Shown here: piece by piece, positions 18,324 through 26,399 of the stretch
Numbering within the stretch: the stretch's first letter is position 1
Layout of the letters: every line of letters starts with the position of its first letter
Translations under genes and position numbers: made by a program
From: Hyunsoonleella flava
Lineage (GTDB): Bacteria; Bacteroidota; Bacteroidia; Flavobacteriales; Flavobacteriaceae
Length of the DNA: 64,000 nt
Direction: 5' to 3'
Assembly (NCBI RefSeq): GCF_004310325.1
Contig: NZ_SIRT01000015.1
Coordinates: 1-64,000 of the forward strand
The notes under the pieces: model-generated
Database searches by the model: none
The model's input: only the letters and a program-made list of their open reading frames with translations
What the model was told of the DNA's origin: nothing

Positions 18324-18414
18324 GGGCGTTACCCCGCTTAAAGCGTGGTCGGGCTTTCACTACTCAATCCCTCCTTCGTCGGGGATTTCAAACACACCGT
18401 TCAATCCCTAACGC
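18324..18414 (-). repeat. Dispersed structured repeat, copy 3
   Basis: On the minus strand the element runs from GCGTTAGGGATTG to GGGGTAACGCCC (91 nt). The outer GCGTTA/TAACGC stem is perfect. The 3' hairpin differs in sequence from the other copies: the loop holds CGCTTTAAGCG, which is itself self-complementary. The middle contains an AATCCC...GGGATT hairpin not found in the other copies. It lies between the ABC ATPase gene end and the ygiQ-like gene start, in the same orientation as both. Confidence 0.8.
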
Positions 18415-18489
18415 AACTATCTGCGAGCTTATTATCAAAAACCAAACAATATTTACTATTTGCTTAATCTTCTATCTAGCCATATTAGT

Positions 18490-19185
18490 CTAGTTTGCAA
18501 AATGCGCTTCCAATTCCTTTAACGTTGCTTCATTGGTTACCAAATCCTTTACAACTTCTCCTTTTTCAAGCACTACAATACGCTCACAAACATCTGTTAC
18601 GTGCAGTAAATCATGACTTGAAATAAGCACTGTAACGCCCTTTGTTTCAGCTAAATCCTTTACAATACCTTTTAATCTGATTTGTGTGGTAGGATCAAGG
18701 TTTGCAAAGGGCTCGTCTAAAATAACCACTTCAGGATTTCCAATAAGTGCAGCTACAATACCAGCTTTTTTCTGGTTTCCTTTACTTAAATCCCGCAAGT
18801 ATTTCTTTTTTCCTAAAATCTCTCCATGGAAAAAATCTTCAAACTGACTTACAAAGGCATCTACAGTAGCTTTATTTTGTCCGCGAAGCTCCCCTACAAA
18901 GTAGAAATACTCTTCAGGTGTTAAATAGCCTATTAAAAAACTTTCATCTATAAAAGCCGAAGTAAAAGGTTTCCACGCCTCACTTTTATTCACTTGAATA
19001 TCATGTGATATGATATGCCCTGTTGTTGGTTGAATTAAATCTAGTAATAAACTAAAATACGTAGTTTTTCCGGCTCCGTTGTTTCCAACTAAACCAAAAC
19101 TCTGTCCTTTTGGGATATCAAGATTTTCAATGTGTAACACCTGATTTCCGCTATATTTCTTTGATAAATTTGATGTTGCTATCAT
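18490..19185 (-). CDS. ABC transporter ATP-binding protein
   Basis: A 231-residue ABC ATPase with Walker A GNNGAGKTT (34-42), a Q-loop region, a signature motif LSKGNQ (134-139, a variant of LSGGQ), Walker B VVILDEP (154-160) and a switch His in SSHD. It is of the short type that powers exporters of the ABC-2/DUF5687 kind. It follows the DUF5687 permease gene after 9 nt, and both lie downstream of padR. The signature variant is common in this subgroup and does not imply loss of function. The exported substrate is unknown. Confidence 0.92.
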   Translation of the reverse strand: MIATSNLSKKYSGNQVLHIENLDIPKGQSFGLVGNNGAGKTTYFSLLLDLIQPTTGHIISHDIQVNKSEAWKPFTSAFIDESFLIGYLTPEEYFYFVGELRGQNKATVDAFVSQFEDFFHGEILGKKKYLRDLSKGNQKKAGIVAALIGNPEVVILDEPFANLDPTTQIRLKGIVKDLAETKGVTVLISSHDLLHVTDVCERIVVLEKGEVVKDLVTNEATLKELEAHFAN

Positions 19186-19194
19186 GACTTTATT

Positions 19195-20676
19195 TTAATT
19201 TTCTTGATCGAATGCATCAATCATTTTATATTTTGACTCTAAATATTTTCCTGTTATAAATCGCATTAACTTTTGATGAAATACAATGCCTAAAACCCCC
19301 ATTGCAATAAGCGTGATACATGCAATTTCAAAACTTAATAACCAATTGAGTAATGCAAAAATTATCATTGGGAATAATAATAGTGGAATACCGATAAGCC
19401 ACTGTACTGCTCCTGTACCTTGATAATTAAAGGCTGCTTTTTGGCTTAAATCTATCTTTTTCCTATTGTAGGATCCTCCCCAAAGTATCACATGTGTATT
19501 AACACCTATATTATAAATTGCTGCTGCAAAGTGGGCAAATAGAATTTTCCAACCGAAATACACATAAGGGATGCCCAAAACAAACAACACTAAAACACTT
19601 AATGCCATTAAAGTAAACTTAGACTTTAAATACTGCTCGTATTTGATATTTTGACTCATTAGCAGTTTGTAATAGCCACTATCCCATGCTGGTACAAATT
19701 GCCCAAAGTTTATTAAAAAAATACCTGTTGAAAAAATACCTATAAAGATGAAAAAGAAGGTTTTATCCTGGTAAGCAGGCTGTGGATAGAAAAATAACCC
19801 ATACAATAAGCCTAGAGCTAGCATCCACACTGAAGATTTAGTGCGTTTGTTTCGCCAAATCAGTTTTAAATCTAATTGCATAAAGGGCGCAATATCTCCA
19901 AAATTTTTGGTCCACTCCAAATTAGATGCATTAACCTCTTTTACTTCGGTTTTTAATCCACTATCTAGAAAGAGTTTTTTATGCAGCAATTTGAAATTTA
20001 AAAAATACGCTATGCCTAAAATTAAAACCAAGGCTAATACCAGAAAGGGAGATTCGTAAATAGTATTATATGCACCGCCCACTAAACCCTTAAAAGATAC
20101 AATGTTGAAATAATCTAATGCGAATAGACCTCCTGTAATTAAAATTACAGGAAGAAATGACAATTCGGTTTCTGCCGAAAAGCTTTCAATAATAAAATTT
20201 ATAAAATTAATTATTAAAGTGGTAATAATTATTGCCAGCACCCAAATTAAAACTGACCCCGAAGGATAATCTTTAAAAAAGATTAATTTAAAAGCAAACG
20301 GAACAATTGCAAACAAGGGTAAGAAATTAAAAAAAGATAATGCTGATTTACCCAAAACAAAATTAACAACCTTACTCCTACTGATAGGTAGTGTTAATAA
20401 TGGTTTTACGCTCATTACCGGTAACTTCTGAAAGAAAAACCGAAATACTAAATCACCTAAAATCCAATAGAATAGAAGTGAATTAAAGGAAACTAAAACA
20501 TCTGTATCGGGATAAACCTTTTCTAAAATTTTATCCATAAGCAATCCAATAACCAGAAAGCACACCATAAAGTATAATGCCATAAAGCCCATAAAAATCT
20601 TGATACCAAGACTTTTTCCAAAACTAGCCGACCTAAAAAACGCCTTCCATTCTAAATTCAAAAAATGCTTAATCAT
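19195..20676 (-). CDS. DUF5687 family ABC permease-like membrane protein
   Basis: A 493-residue membrane protein with about 10-12 hydrophobic segments (near 27-50, 65-80, 105-195, 200-235 and 275-480). Its length and pattern fit DUF5687, a Bacteroidota family found beside a short ABC ATPase. With the ATPase downstream (gap 9 nt) it should form an ABC exporter or lipid/peptide transporter in the inner membrane. The DUF2059 gene lies 13 nt upstream, and padR further upstream, so the four genes form a likely operon. Confidence 0.85.
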   Translation of the reverse strand: MIKHFLNLEWKAFFRSASFGKSLGIKIFMGFMALYFMVCFLVIGLLMDKILEKVYPDTDVLVSFNSLLFYWILGDLVFRFFFQKLPVMSVKPLLTLPISRSKVVNFVLGKSALSFFNFLPLFAIVPFAFKLIFFKDYPSGSVLIWVLAIIITTLIINFINFIIESFSAETELSFLPVILITGGLFALDYFNIVSFKGLVGGAYNTIYESPFLVLALVLILGIAYFLNFKLLHKKLFLDSGLKTEVKEVNASNLEWTKNFGDIAPFMQLDLKLIWRNKRTKSSVWMLALGLLYGLFFYPQPAYQDKTFFFIFIGIFSTGIFLINFGQFVPAWDSGYYKLLMSQNIKYEQYLKSKFTLMALSVLVLFVLGIPYVYFGWKILFAHFAAAIYNIGVNTHVILWGGSYNRKKIDLSQKAAFNYQGTGAVQWLIGIPLLLFPMIIFALLNWLLSFEIACITLIAMGVLGIVFHQKLMRFITGKYLESKYKMIDAFDQEN

Positions 20677-20689
20677 CGCTAAAACGTTT

Positions 20690-21091
20690 TTAGTTATACT
20701 TCTGCGAAATCCCTTGTACTTTCATGCCCCAACTTTGCCCCATCATCATGCCTTTTTGTGCTAATGACACTTGTTTTGTCGCTAGTTTTTTTCCTATTTC
20801 TGATTTGTAAAATTTTACAATTTCCTGTATTTCATCCCTTGTAAACTCAGTCATGTACAAGTCTGCCATCTCCTCATACAAAGCGCCTAAAGTACCATTG
20901 GCTTCCTTTTTATAGGCTTCTTTATTTTCTTGAGACACCATATTCCCAATTTGATCAATAACATCATCAAAGGCCTTTGTTGCACCAGTTAGTTTAAGAA
21001 ACTCAATGGTTTCTGCTTTAAAAGTGTCATCTTCTTGAGCATGAGTTGTGACCGTCGCTAACAAAGCGAATACTAGTAGAATTTTTTTCAT
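20690..21091 (-). CDS. DUF2059 domain protein, secreted
   Basis: A 133-residue protein with an N-terminal signal peptide (MKKILLVFALLATVTTHAQ). The mature part is helical and contains the DUF2059 pattern, with a TRDEIQEIVKFYKSEIGKKL segment followed by a QKGMMMGQSWG stretch. The function of this family is unknown; it is probably periplasmic. It sits between padR and the permease, 13 nt from the latter, which suggests a link to the exporter. Confidence 0.85.
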   Translation of the reverse strand: MKKILLVFALLATVTTHAQEDDTFKAETIEFLKLTGATKAFDDVIDQIGNMVSQENKEAYKKEANGTLGALYEEMADLYMTEFTRDEIQEIVKFYKSEIGKKLATKQVSLAQKGMMMGQSWGMKVQGISQKYN

Positions 21092-21207
21092 TCGTGAATT
21101 TTTTTGTGGTTAATGTGAATTTTTGATGTTAGTATAAAAATATCATGAAATGTTACAATAATTATCGTCTCATAAAAATTTTGATAAACACGTCTAATGT
21201 ATAAACT

Positions 21208-21549
21208 TTAATCCAGTGTTCGGAATTTAGGGTTTACCAAAGCACGCATATTTCTAATATAATCTTCTAATTGAGCCAGTTTGTTAACCGTTTCTTGTGT
21301 GCCCAACTCCGTAAGCATGTAATATTTGCGCATTCTGTTGTTTACTTTTCTAAACTCTACGTCAACTAAACCGTCAGCCTCTAATTTATGTAAGGACGGA
21401 TACAAGGCGCCCTCGGTAATATTGAGTTCGCCTTTTGTAATTTCTTTTACTTTTTGCGTAATTTCATAGCCATACATTTTATCGTGCTCGTTTAAAAGCT
21501 TTAAGATAATGGTTGTTAAACTTCCTTTATATAAATTATTAGTTTTCAT
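21208..21549 (-). CDS. PadR family transcriptional regulator
   Basis: A 113-residue winged-helix protein with the PadR signature: YGYEITQKV, TEGALYPSLHKLEADGLV and the wing containing RKYYMLTELG. The C-terminal helix (from LAQLEDYI) should mediate dimerisation. PadR proteins usually repress their own operon and an adjacent transporter, and are released by small ligands. A symmetric operator-like site covers the padR -7 box (21557-21597). The downstream DUF2059, DUF5687 and ABC genes are the likely regulon. Confidence 0.92.
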   Translation of the reverse strand: MKTNNLYKGSLTTIILKLLNEHDKMYGYEITQKVKEITKGELNITEGALYPSLHKLEADGLVDVEFRKVNNRMRKYYMLTELGTQETVNKLAQLEDYIRNMRALVNPKFRTLD

Positions 21550-21556
21550 AGTGTTT

Positions 21557-21564
21557 CAAATATA
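21557..21564 (-). promoter_or_regulatory. Candidate -7 box of padR
   Basis: On the minus strand TATATTTG matches TAnnTTTG, 7 nt before the padR start. It overlaps the left arm of the palindromic site at 21562-21597, so a repressor bound there would block it. Confidence 0.5.
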
Positions 21565-21597
21565 CATAATTTTCTTATGCATATAATTTCTATGTAT
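21562..21597. promoter_or_regulatory. Symmetric operator candidate for PadR
   Basis: Three elements share one axis at 21579.5: ATACAT (21562-21567), the palindrome TATGCATA (21576-21583) and ATGTAT (21592-21597). The arms contain the ACAT/ATGT half-sites typical of PadR operators. The site overlaps the padR -7 box and lies 65 nt before the divergent flavoprotein gene, so it could control both directions. Regulator identity is inferred from adjacency. Confidence 0.6.
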
Positions 21598-21640
21598 TAA
21601 ATTTTCGACTAAAAACATCGATAAAACGTTAGTGCTTCAT

Positions 21641-21648
21641 TATTTTTG
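21641..21648 (+). promoter_or_regulatory. Candidate -7 box of the flavoprotein reductase gene
   Basis: TATTTTTG matches TAnnTTTG, 14 nt before the ATG at 21663. No TTG was found at the expected upstream distance. Confidence 0.4.
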
Positions 21649-21662
21649 CTAAAAAAATTTTC

Positions 21663-22727
21663 ATGTCTGGATTTCACAAGCTTTCAATTAAAAATATAAC
21701 AAGAGTTACTGAAAAATCGGTAAGTATTAGCTTTAATGTTCCTGAAAATCTTAAAGAAGAGTTTCAGTTTAAAGCAGGCCAATATATTACCCTAAAAACG
21801 CAGATTGATAATAACGAGGTGAGGCGTGACTATTCGTTGTGTGTTTCTCCAAAAAGTGGCGATTTAAAAGTGGCGGTAAAAGAAGTTGAAGATGGTACAT
21901 TTTCTGCCTATGCCAACACCAAATTAAAAGTTGGAGACACGCTAGAGGTTGCAGCTCCAAAAGGGCGTTTTGTTTTTGAACCTAATGATAATAAAACAAA
22001 AAATATTGCATTGTTCGCAGCTGGAAGCGGTATAACGCCAATTATGAGCATTGTAAAATGTGCTCTGGAAGAAGAAGTGAACAGTAAAGTGATTTTGGTC
22101 TATGGTAATAAGTCCACAAAAGACACCATGTTTTTAAATGTGCTTTTAGATCTTCAACATGAGTACAGTGAGCGTTTTTCCATTGAATTTGTATTCAGTC
22201 AAGCCGATGAAGACGATGCCATTTTCGGACGTATTGAAAAAAGTACCGTGAACTACGTGATGAAAAACAAATACAAACATGTTGATGTTGATGCCTTATA
22301 TATTTGCGGTCCAGAGGGTATGATTCACACCGTTAAAAATGTATTAGCGGAACACGATATCGACGATGAGCGTGTGCATTTTGAACTATTTAAAGCAGCC
22401 AAGTCGGAAGAGTCTGACGATACAACACTGCCAACAACAGGATCAGGTAACACTAAAATAACGGTAATAGTAGATGATGAAGAAACTACTTTTGAAATGT
22501 CTACTAAACAAACCATTCTTGAGGCTGCACTTGATGAAGACCTGGATGCGCCATATTCTTGTCAAGGTGGTATTTGCAGTAGCTGCTTAGCAAAAATTAA
22601 AGAAGGCGCAGCTACTATGGTCCAAAATAATATATTAACTGAAAGTGAAGTGGCAGATGGTTTGGTGCTTACTTGTCAAGCACATCCAACAACGCCATCT
22701 ATTGTTATCGATTATGATGATGTTTAA
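21663..22727 (+). CDS. Ferredoxin-NADP reductase-like flavoprotein with 2Fe-2S domain (PaaE-like)
   Basis: A 354-residue electron-transfer protein. The FAD domain (about 1-105) has RRDYSLCVSP (the RxYS motif). The NAD(P) domain (about 110-240) has GSGITPIMSI and a CGPEGM motif. A plant-type ferredoxin domain (about 260-354) binds a 2Fe-2S cluster through Cys300, Cys305, Cys308 and Cys338. The layout matches phenylacetyl-CoA epoxidase reductase PaaE and related oxygenase reductases, but no paaABCD genes are nearby. The partner oxygenase or desaturase is therefore unknown. Its 3' end overlaps the convergent GT9 gene by 4 nt. Confidence 0.9.
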   Translation: MSGFHKLSIKNITRVTEKSVSISFNVPENLKEEFQFKAGQYITLKTQIDNNEVRRDYSLCVSPKSGDLKVAVKEVEDGTFSAYANTKLKVGDTLEVAAPKGRFVFEPNDNKTKNIALFAAGSGITPIMSIVKCALEEEVNSKVILVYGNKSTKDTMFLNVLLDLQHEYSERFSIEFVFSQADEDDAIFGRIEKSTVNYVMKNKYKHVDVDALYICGPEGMIHTVKNVLAEHDIDDERVHFELFKAAKSEESDDTTLPTTGSGNTKITVIVDDEETTFEMSTKQTILEAALDEDLDAPYSCQGGICSSCLAKIKEGAATMVQNNILTESEVADGLVLTCQAHPTTPSIVIDYDDV

Positions 22728-23761
22728 TCGTTCTTTTGCGAAACAACAGACTCAATTTTATTAATAATCGTTTCCGGCAGGATTGAACCACTTACTTTCT
22801 CATACCCTTTTGGTGTCTTATTGCCGTAAACTGAAGTCGGAATTAAAGGGAATTTTTCTCTATTTGAAAGTAACGTGTAATCGTTTGGTTGATTAAAAGG
22901 CGCAAAACCGGCATAAGGGTGAGTGACGCCCCAAATAGTAACTGTTTTAACGCCCAACATGGCGGCTAGGTGTGCATTTCCTGAATCCATAGATAACATC
23001 ACATCAAGGTTGGAGATAATGTCTAATTCTTCGTCCAACGACAGTTTCCCAGCAACCGAAACAGTGTTTTTATTAAACTTTGCCCATCGATTTAGGATAG
23101 CAATTTCATTTTTGCCACCGCCAAATAGCACAATTTTATATTTTGAAGATAAAGCGGCTAATACTTCTTCCATTAGGTTTAATGGGTACATTTTACCATC
23201 ATGTGCGGCGAAGGGAGCAATACCTATTACTGCCAAAAGTTTATCACCCAGAATGTCCTTCAGTTTATCATTTAGTAGAATAGAATTAGGAAATATTGGA
23301 TTTGATAGATTTACCTCATACCCTAATGTGCTAAACACATCAGCATATCTTTGATGTGTAGTTTTTAAAGGCTTAAATATTTTACCTGATGTTAATGCCT
23401 TTTTTTCAGTGCGCCCTTTATCAATGGAAACAAATCTTCTGCACCTAATAAATTTTTTTAAAATTTTGCTCCTTAAAACGCTATGCAAATCGGCTATGGC
23501 ATAAAAACTATGCGATTCATTAATGGTTCTCGCTAATTTATATAACCCGAAAGCACCTTTATGTTCACCCTTAACATCAGCGGTAATTACTTCGACGTTT
23601 TGAATATCTCTATAAAAAGGTTTATATAATGTTTTAGTTAAAACCTTTATTCTTAATTCATCATGTTGTTTGGTAAGTGCTCTTAAAACTGGAACCGTCA
23701 TCGCAACATCTCCCATAGCTGAAAGACGTATAACCAAAATATTTTTTTTTGATGTTGACAT
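22724..23761 (-). CDS. Glycosyltransferase family 9 protein (heptosyltransferase-like)
   Basis: A 345-residue GT-B protein. The N-terminus ILVIRLSAMGDVAMTVPVL is the conserved start of the ADP-heptose:LPS heptosyltransferase family, and the C-terminal domain has SMDSGNAHLAAMLGVKTVTIWG. It probably adds a sugar to the LPS core on the cytoplasmic face of the inner membrane. The DUF4254 gene is upstream on the same strand, a pairing that recurs in Bacteroidota. A 106-nt repeat separates the two genes but does not interrupt either. Confidence 0.88.
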   Translation of the reverse strand: MSTSKKNILVIRLSAMGDVAMTVPVLRALTKQHDELRIKVLTKTLYKPFYRDIQNVEVITADVKGEHKGAFGLYKLARTINESHSFYAIADLHSVLRSKILKKFIRCRRFVSIDKGRTEKKALTSGKIFKPLKTTHQRYADVFSTLGYEVNLSNPIFPNSILLNDKLKDILGDKLLAVIGIAPFAAHDGKMYPLNLMEEVLAALSSKYKIVLFGGGKNEIAILNRWAKFNKNTVSVAGKLSLDEELDIISNLDVMLSMDSGNAHLAAMLGVKTVTIWGVTHPYAGFAPFNQPNDYTLLSNREKFPLIPTSVYGNKTPKGYEKVSGSILPETIINKIESVVSQKND

Positions 23762-23774
23762 AACTAAAACCTTA

Positions 23775-23880
23775 TGTCACGTTGAGCCTAGTCGAAACGT
23801 AGTGAAAATGGTTTCTTCACTGCTTCGCAGGATGCCTTCATGAAAGTATGCTTTCATTCATGCAATGCTCAGGATGACAG
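23775..23880. repeat. Intergenic repeat with imperfect terminal inverted repeats
   Basis: The ends TGTCACGTTGAGC and GCTCAGGATGACAG are imperfect inverted repeats. Internally there are CTAGTCGAAACG, CTTCGCAGGATG and a perfect TGAAAG/CTTTCA hairpin. This wording (CATCCTGAGC, TTTCGAC, CTCAACGTGACA on the other strand) is typical of a dispersed intergenic repeat I know from many flavobacterial genomes. It resembles a REP/MITE-like element. It lies between the GT9 and DUF4254 genes. Confidence 0.75.
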
Positions 23881-23882
23881 TA

Positions 23883-24488
23883 TTATTTTTGAGAGCGCAA
23901 TACAGGGTTTAGTTCATCATCATTATACATCTTCATCTGCTTGTAAACCTTCATGTATTTATCGCCTTTCTCAATATCACTTAAAAGCGTATCAATAGCA
24001 GTGGACAAATCTATACGTTGCTCAAGTAAAACGTCTAATTTTTTTTGGCATGCGGCTCTATGAGCATCTGAAGCGTCTGTGCGTGTCGCCTCTTCATCCA
24101 TGTGATAAATTTTTAGTGCCAAAATTGAAAGTCTATCAATACCCCAAGCCGGACTCTCAGTATTAATAGTGGCGTCTTGTTTTGGGGTAACATTCTTATA
24201 CTTTTCAAGAAAATAACTATCAATATATTCTACCATATCCGTTCTATCTTGATTGGATGCATCGATTTGACGCTTTAATTTTAAAGCAGCAACTGGGTCA
24301 ATATTAGGGTCGCGAATAATATCTTCATAATGCCATTGCACGGTATCAATCCAACACTTTCTGTATAATAAATGTTCTATTAAATTGTCCTTTGTATAAG
24401 GATTTTCAAAGGGTTGGTCAACGGTATTAATCACATGGTATTTTTCAATAACGTCTTGAAATATCTTATTAGCTTTATCGGTAAACAT
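23883..24488 (-). CDS. DUF4254 domain protein
   Basis: A 201-residue mainly helical, soluble protein. The segments NLIEHLLYRKCWIDTVQWHY and LKLKRQIDASNQDRTDMVE, together with DRLSILALKIYHM, are characteristic of DUF4254. No enzymatic motif is visible and the function is unknown. It is regularly beside a family 9 glycosyltransferase gene, so a link to LPS core assembly is inferred. The reading frame begins just after a divergent promoter region shared with upp. Confidence 0.88.
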   Translation of the reverse strand: MFTDKANKIFQDVIEKYHVINTVDQPFENPYTKDNLIEHLLYRKCWIDTVQWHYEDIIRDPNIDPVAALKLKRQIDASNQDRTDMVEYIDSYFLEKYKNVTPKQDATINTESPAWGIDRLSILALKIYHMDEEATRTDASDAHRAACQKKLDVLLEQRIDLSTAIDTLLSDIEKGDKYMKVYKQMKMYNDDELNPVLRSQK

Positions 24489-24507
24489 AGTTGTAAATAT
24501 TAAAGCA

Positions 24508-24515
24508 CAAATATA
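24508..24515 (-). promoter_or_regulatory. Candidate -7 box of the DUF4254 gene
   Basis: On the minus strand TATATTTG matches TAnnTTTG, 19 nt before the start at 24488. A matching -33 TTG was not seen. Confidence 0.45.
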
Positions 24516-24558
24516 CTTATATTAGTTAACTTTAGCATTCTAAACCCACTCTTAAAAC

Positions 24559-25218
24559 ATGTATATTCATAACCTTTCAAAAGAAAATTCAATACTAAAC
24601 AGTTTCATTTCTGAAATACGTGATGTAACAAAACAAAAGGGCGGTATGCGTTTTAGACGCAATATAGAGCGTATTGGAGAGGTGTTGGGCTACGAACTAA
24701 GTAAGACTCTTAATTTTCAAACTAAAACCATTACCACACCATTGGGGCTATGTGAAATGGATGTTTATAATAATGAAGTTGTGCTTTGCTCTATTTTAAG
24801 GGCAGGTATACCATTGCACAATGGACTATTAAATTATTTTGATACTGCCGAAAATGCCTTTATTTCTGCCTACAGGCATCACAAGGAAAACCCTGAAAGT
24901 TTCGAAATTATTGTTGAATATTTAGCATGCCCTGATTTAAATAATAAAACCTTGATTTTGGCAGACCCAATGCTGGCCACAGGACAATCTATGATTGCAA
25001 CTTTTGAGGCTTTACAGTCCTTTGGCACTCCAGAATCATTGCACTTAATAAGTGTAATAGGTTCTCAAGAAGGTGTTGACTTTGTGGCTTCTAAATTTCC
25101 AGAAAGCACACATCTTTGGATTGGTGCTATTGATAAAACATTGAATGCAAAGGGGTATATCGTTCCTGGTTTGGGTGATGCTGGTGATTTATCTTTTGGA
25201 GAAAAACTACAAAAATAA
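24559..25218 (+). CDS. upp: Uracil phosphoribosyltransferase
   Basis: A 219-residue pyrimidine salvage enzyme that makes UMP from uracil and PRPP. The PRPP-binding loop ADPMLATGQSMI (about 135-146) and SILRAGIPLHNGLL are the family hallmarks. The C-terminal YIVPGLGDAGD segment binds uracil. It acts in the cytoplasm. The convergent DUF6427 gene overlaps its 3' end by 12 nt, an arrangement typical of flavobacteria. Confidence 0.95.
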   Translation: MYIHNLSKENSILNSFISEIRDVTKQKGGMRFRRNIERIGEVLGYELSKTLNFQTKTITTPLGLCEMDVYNNEVVLCSILRAGIPLHNGLLNYFDTAENAFISAYRHHKENPESFEIIVEYLACPDLNNKTLILADPMLATGQSMIATFEALQSFGTPESLHLISVIGSQEGVDFVASKFPESTHLWIGAIDKTLNAKGYIVPGLGDAGDLSFGEKLQK

Positions 25219-26130
25219 AAGAACAACAGGCACAAGCAGGAGTATAGAAAAGAAGACTTCCTTAAACCATTTTTCCCTAATAATTTCGATGTAAGTTGAA
25301 ATAATAATGGACAAAGGTGCAAACATAAATAGAAATTCTCCTCCTGTCTTTTTTGGTGCTATTATCAATAAACAAAAAGACAAAACTGTCGTCCAGATTA
25401 TGATATAGAAAGCTGGACGCAATGCTTTTTTCTGAAAATTAATGTTTTTGATATAAAACAGTAGGGACCAAAAACCAAAGGATAGCAGTACTGTTAAAAC
25501 CACCAAAAATTGAACAGTGTTATAAACACTAAAATCAAAACTCATTTGAAAACCGTTCAAAATATGAGCTATTAAATCATATTTCAAAAAAAAGCAAACG
25601 CTGAATGCAATAAGCATAACTGCGATAAGTGCTGTGATGGGAATAAGCCAATTCCTGAGTTTATTGTCAGTATATAAAAAAATAGCGATAGGTATCAACA
25701 AAAAAAATAACGCCGCCCAAGAATAGCAAAGGGTAGCAATGGCAATCCAAAAAGCAGCATCAAACAGTTTCTTTTTTACGTTTTTTTGAGACCGTAAACT
25801 GATGAGTCGTCTTAAACTGAATAGCAAAAAGATGTTTGCCAAAATTAGTTTTAAACTTTCGGTGGTTTGGGGCACCATTAGTAAAAAGCACCCGTAAAGG
25901 ATGATTTCGAAATTACTTGTTTGCGTTAGATGGTTTTTGGATGATACAAAATTTAAAACCAAAATTGAGAAATAGCTTCCCAGAAACAAAACTGTTACAA
26001 TTAAAAAAGTATTAAGACTTAAAGTGTTCCTGTCACCTTCAAAAAATGAAATAAGGCAAGCCAGACTTATAATAAAAAATACAACAACAAAATTAATTGG
26101 CTTAGATTTACTAAAAATGCTTGTAATCAT
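25207..26130 (-). CDS. DUF6427 family membrane protein
   Basis: A 307-residue polytopic protein with about 9 hydrophobic segments and few charged residues. It belongs to the family found next to upp in flavobacteria (DUF6427), whose function is unknown. There is no recognisable catalytic motif. It could be a small glycosyltransferase-like or channel-like membrane protein, but this is speculation. Its 3' end overlaps upp by 12 nt. Confidence 0.8.
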   Translation of the reverse strand: MITSIFSKSKPINFVVVFFIISLACLISFFEGDRNTLSLNTFLIVTVLFLGSYFSILVLNFVSSKNHLTQTSNFEIILYGCFLLMVPQTTESLKLILANIFLLFSLRRLISLRSQKNVKKKLFDAAFWIAIATLCYSWAALFFLLIPIAIFLYTDNKLRNWLIPITALIAVMLIAFSVCFFLKYDLIAHILNGFQMSFDFSVYNTVQFLVVLTVLLSFGFWSLLFYIKNINFQKKALRPAFYIIIWTTVLSFCLLIIAPKKTGGEFLFMFAPLSIIISTYIEIIREKWFKEVFFSILLLVPVVLLFL

Positions 26131-26150
26131 TAACTGTTTTTGTATTTTTG
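26121..26150 (+). promoter_or_regulatory. Bacteroidota-type promoter of the DUF6341 gene
   Basis: TTG (26121-26123), a 19-nt spacer and TATTTTTG (26143-26150) match the consensus. The ATG at 26172 lies 22 nt downstream. This argues against an upstream in-frame start at 26148, which would fall in the -7 box. The TTG lies inside the divergent DUF6427 gene. Confidence 0.7.
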
Positions 26151-26171
26151 CTTCGTAAATATACTAATCAT

Positions 26172-26399
26172 ATGAAAGACTTCTTTTACGCAATACAAGA
26201 TTTATTTGTTGACGTGCTTTTTGCACCTTACGATGCGTTAAGAGCATTGGAATTGGATAATTGGTGGTTAGCCAATATTGTGTCATGGATTTTCACAATT
26301 ATTTGTTTCCTAGCTATCATATACTGGATGAAGCAACTCAACATATTTGACAATAATAATGAAGAGGATAAAAGTATTTCTTCTCACTCTTTTTTATAG
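26172..26399 (+). CDS. DUF6341 family small membrane protein
   Basis: A 75-residue protein. FVDVLFAPYDALRALELDNWW is followed by one strong membrane segment (about 30-48) and a conserved acidic tail ending SISSHSFL. This matches a small, highly conserved flavobacterial family of unknown function. Promoter position and family length support ATG at 26172. It overlaps the convergent purD gene by 6 nt. Confidence 0.85.
   Translation: MKDFFYAIQDLFVDVLFAPYDALRALELDNWWLANIVSWIFTIICFLAIIYWMKQLNIFDNNNEEDKSISSHSFL

Noticed and set aside
22923-23354. Plus-strand frame of 143 codons opposite the GT9 gene
   Set aside because: The opposite strand encodes a clear GT9 protein; no family signature on this strand.
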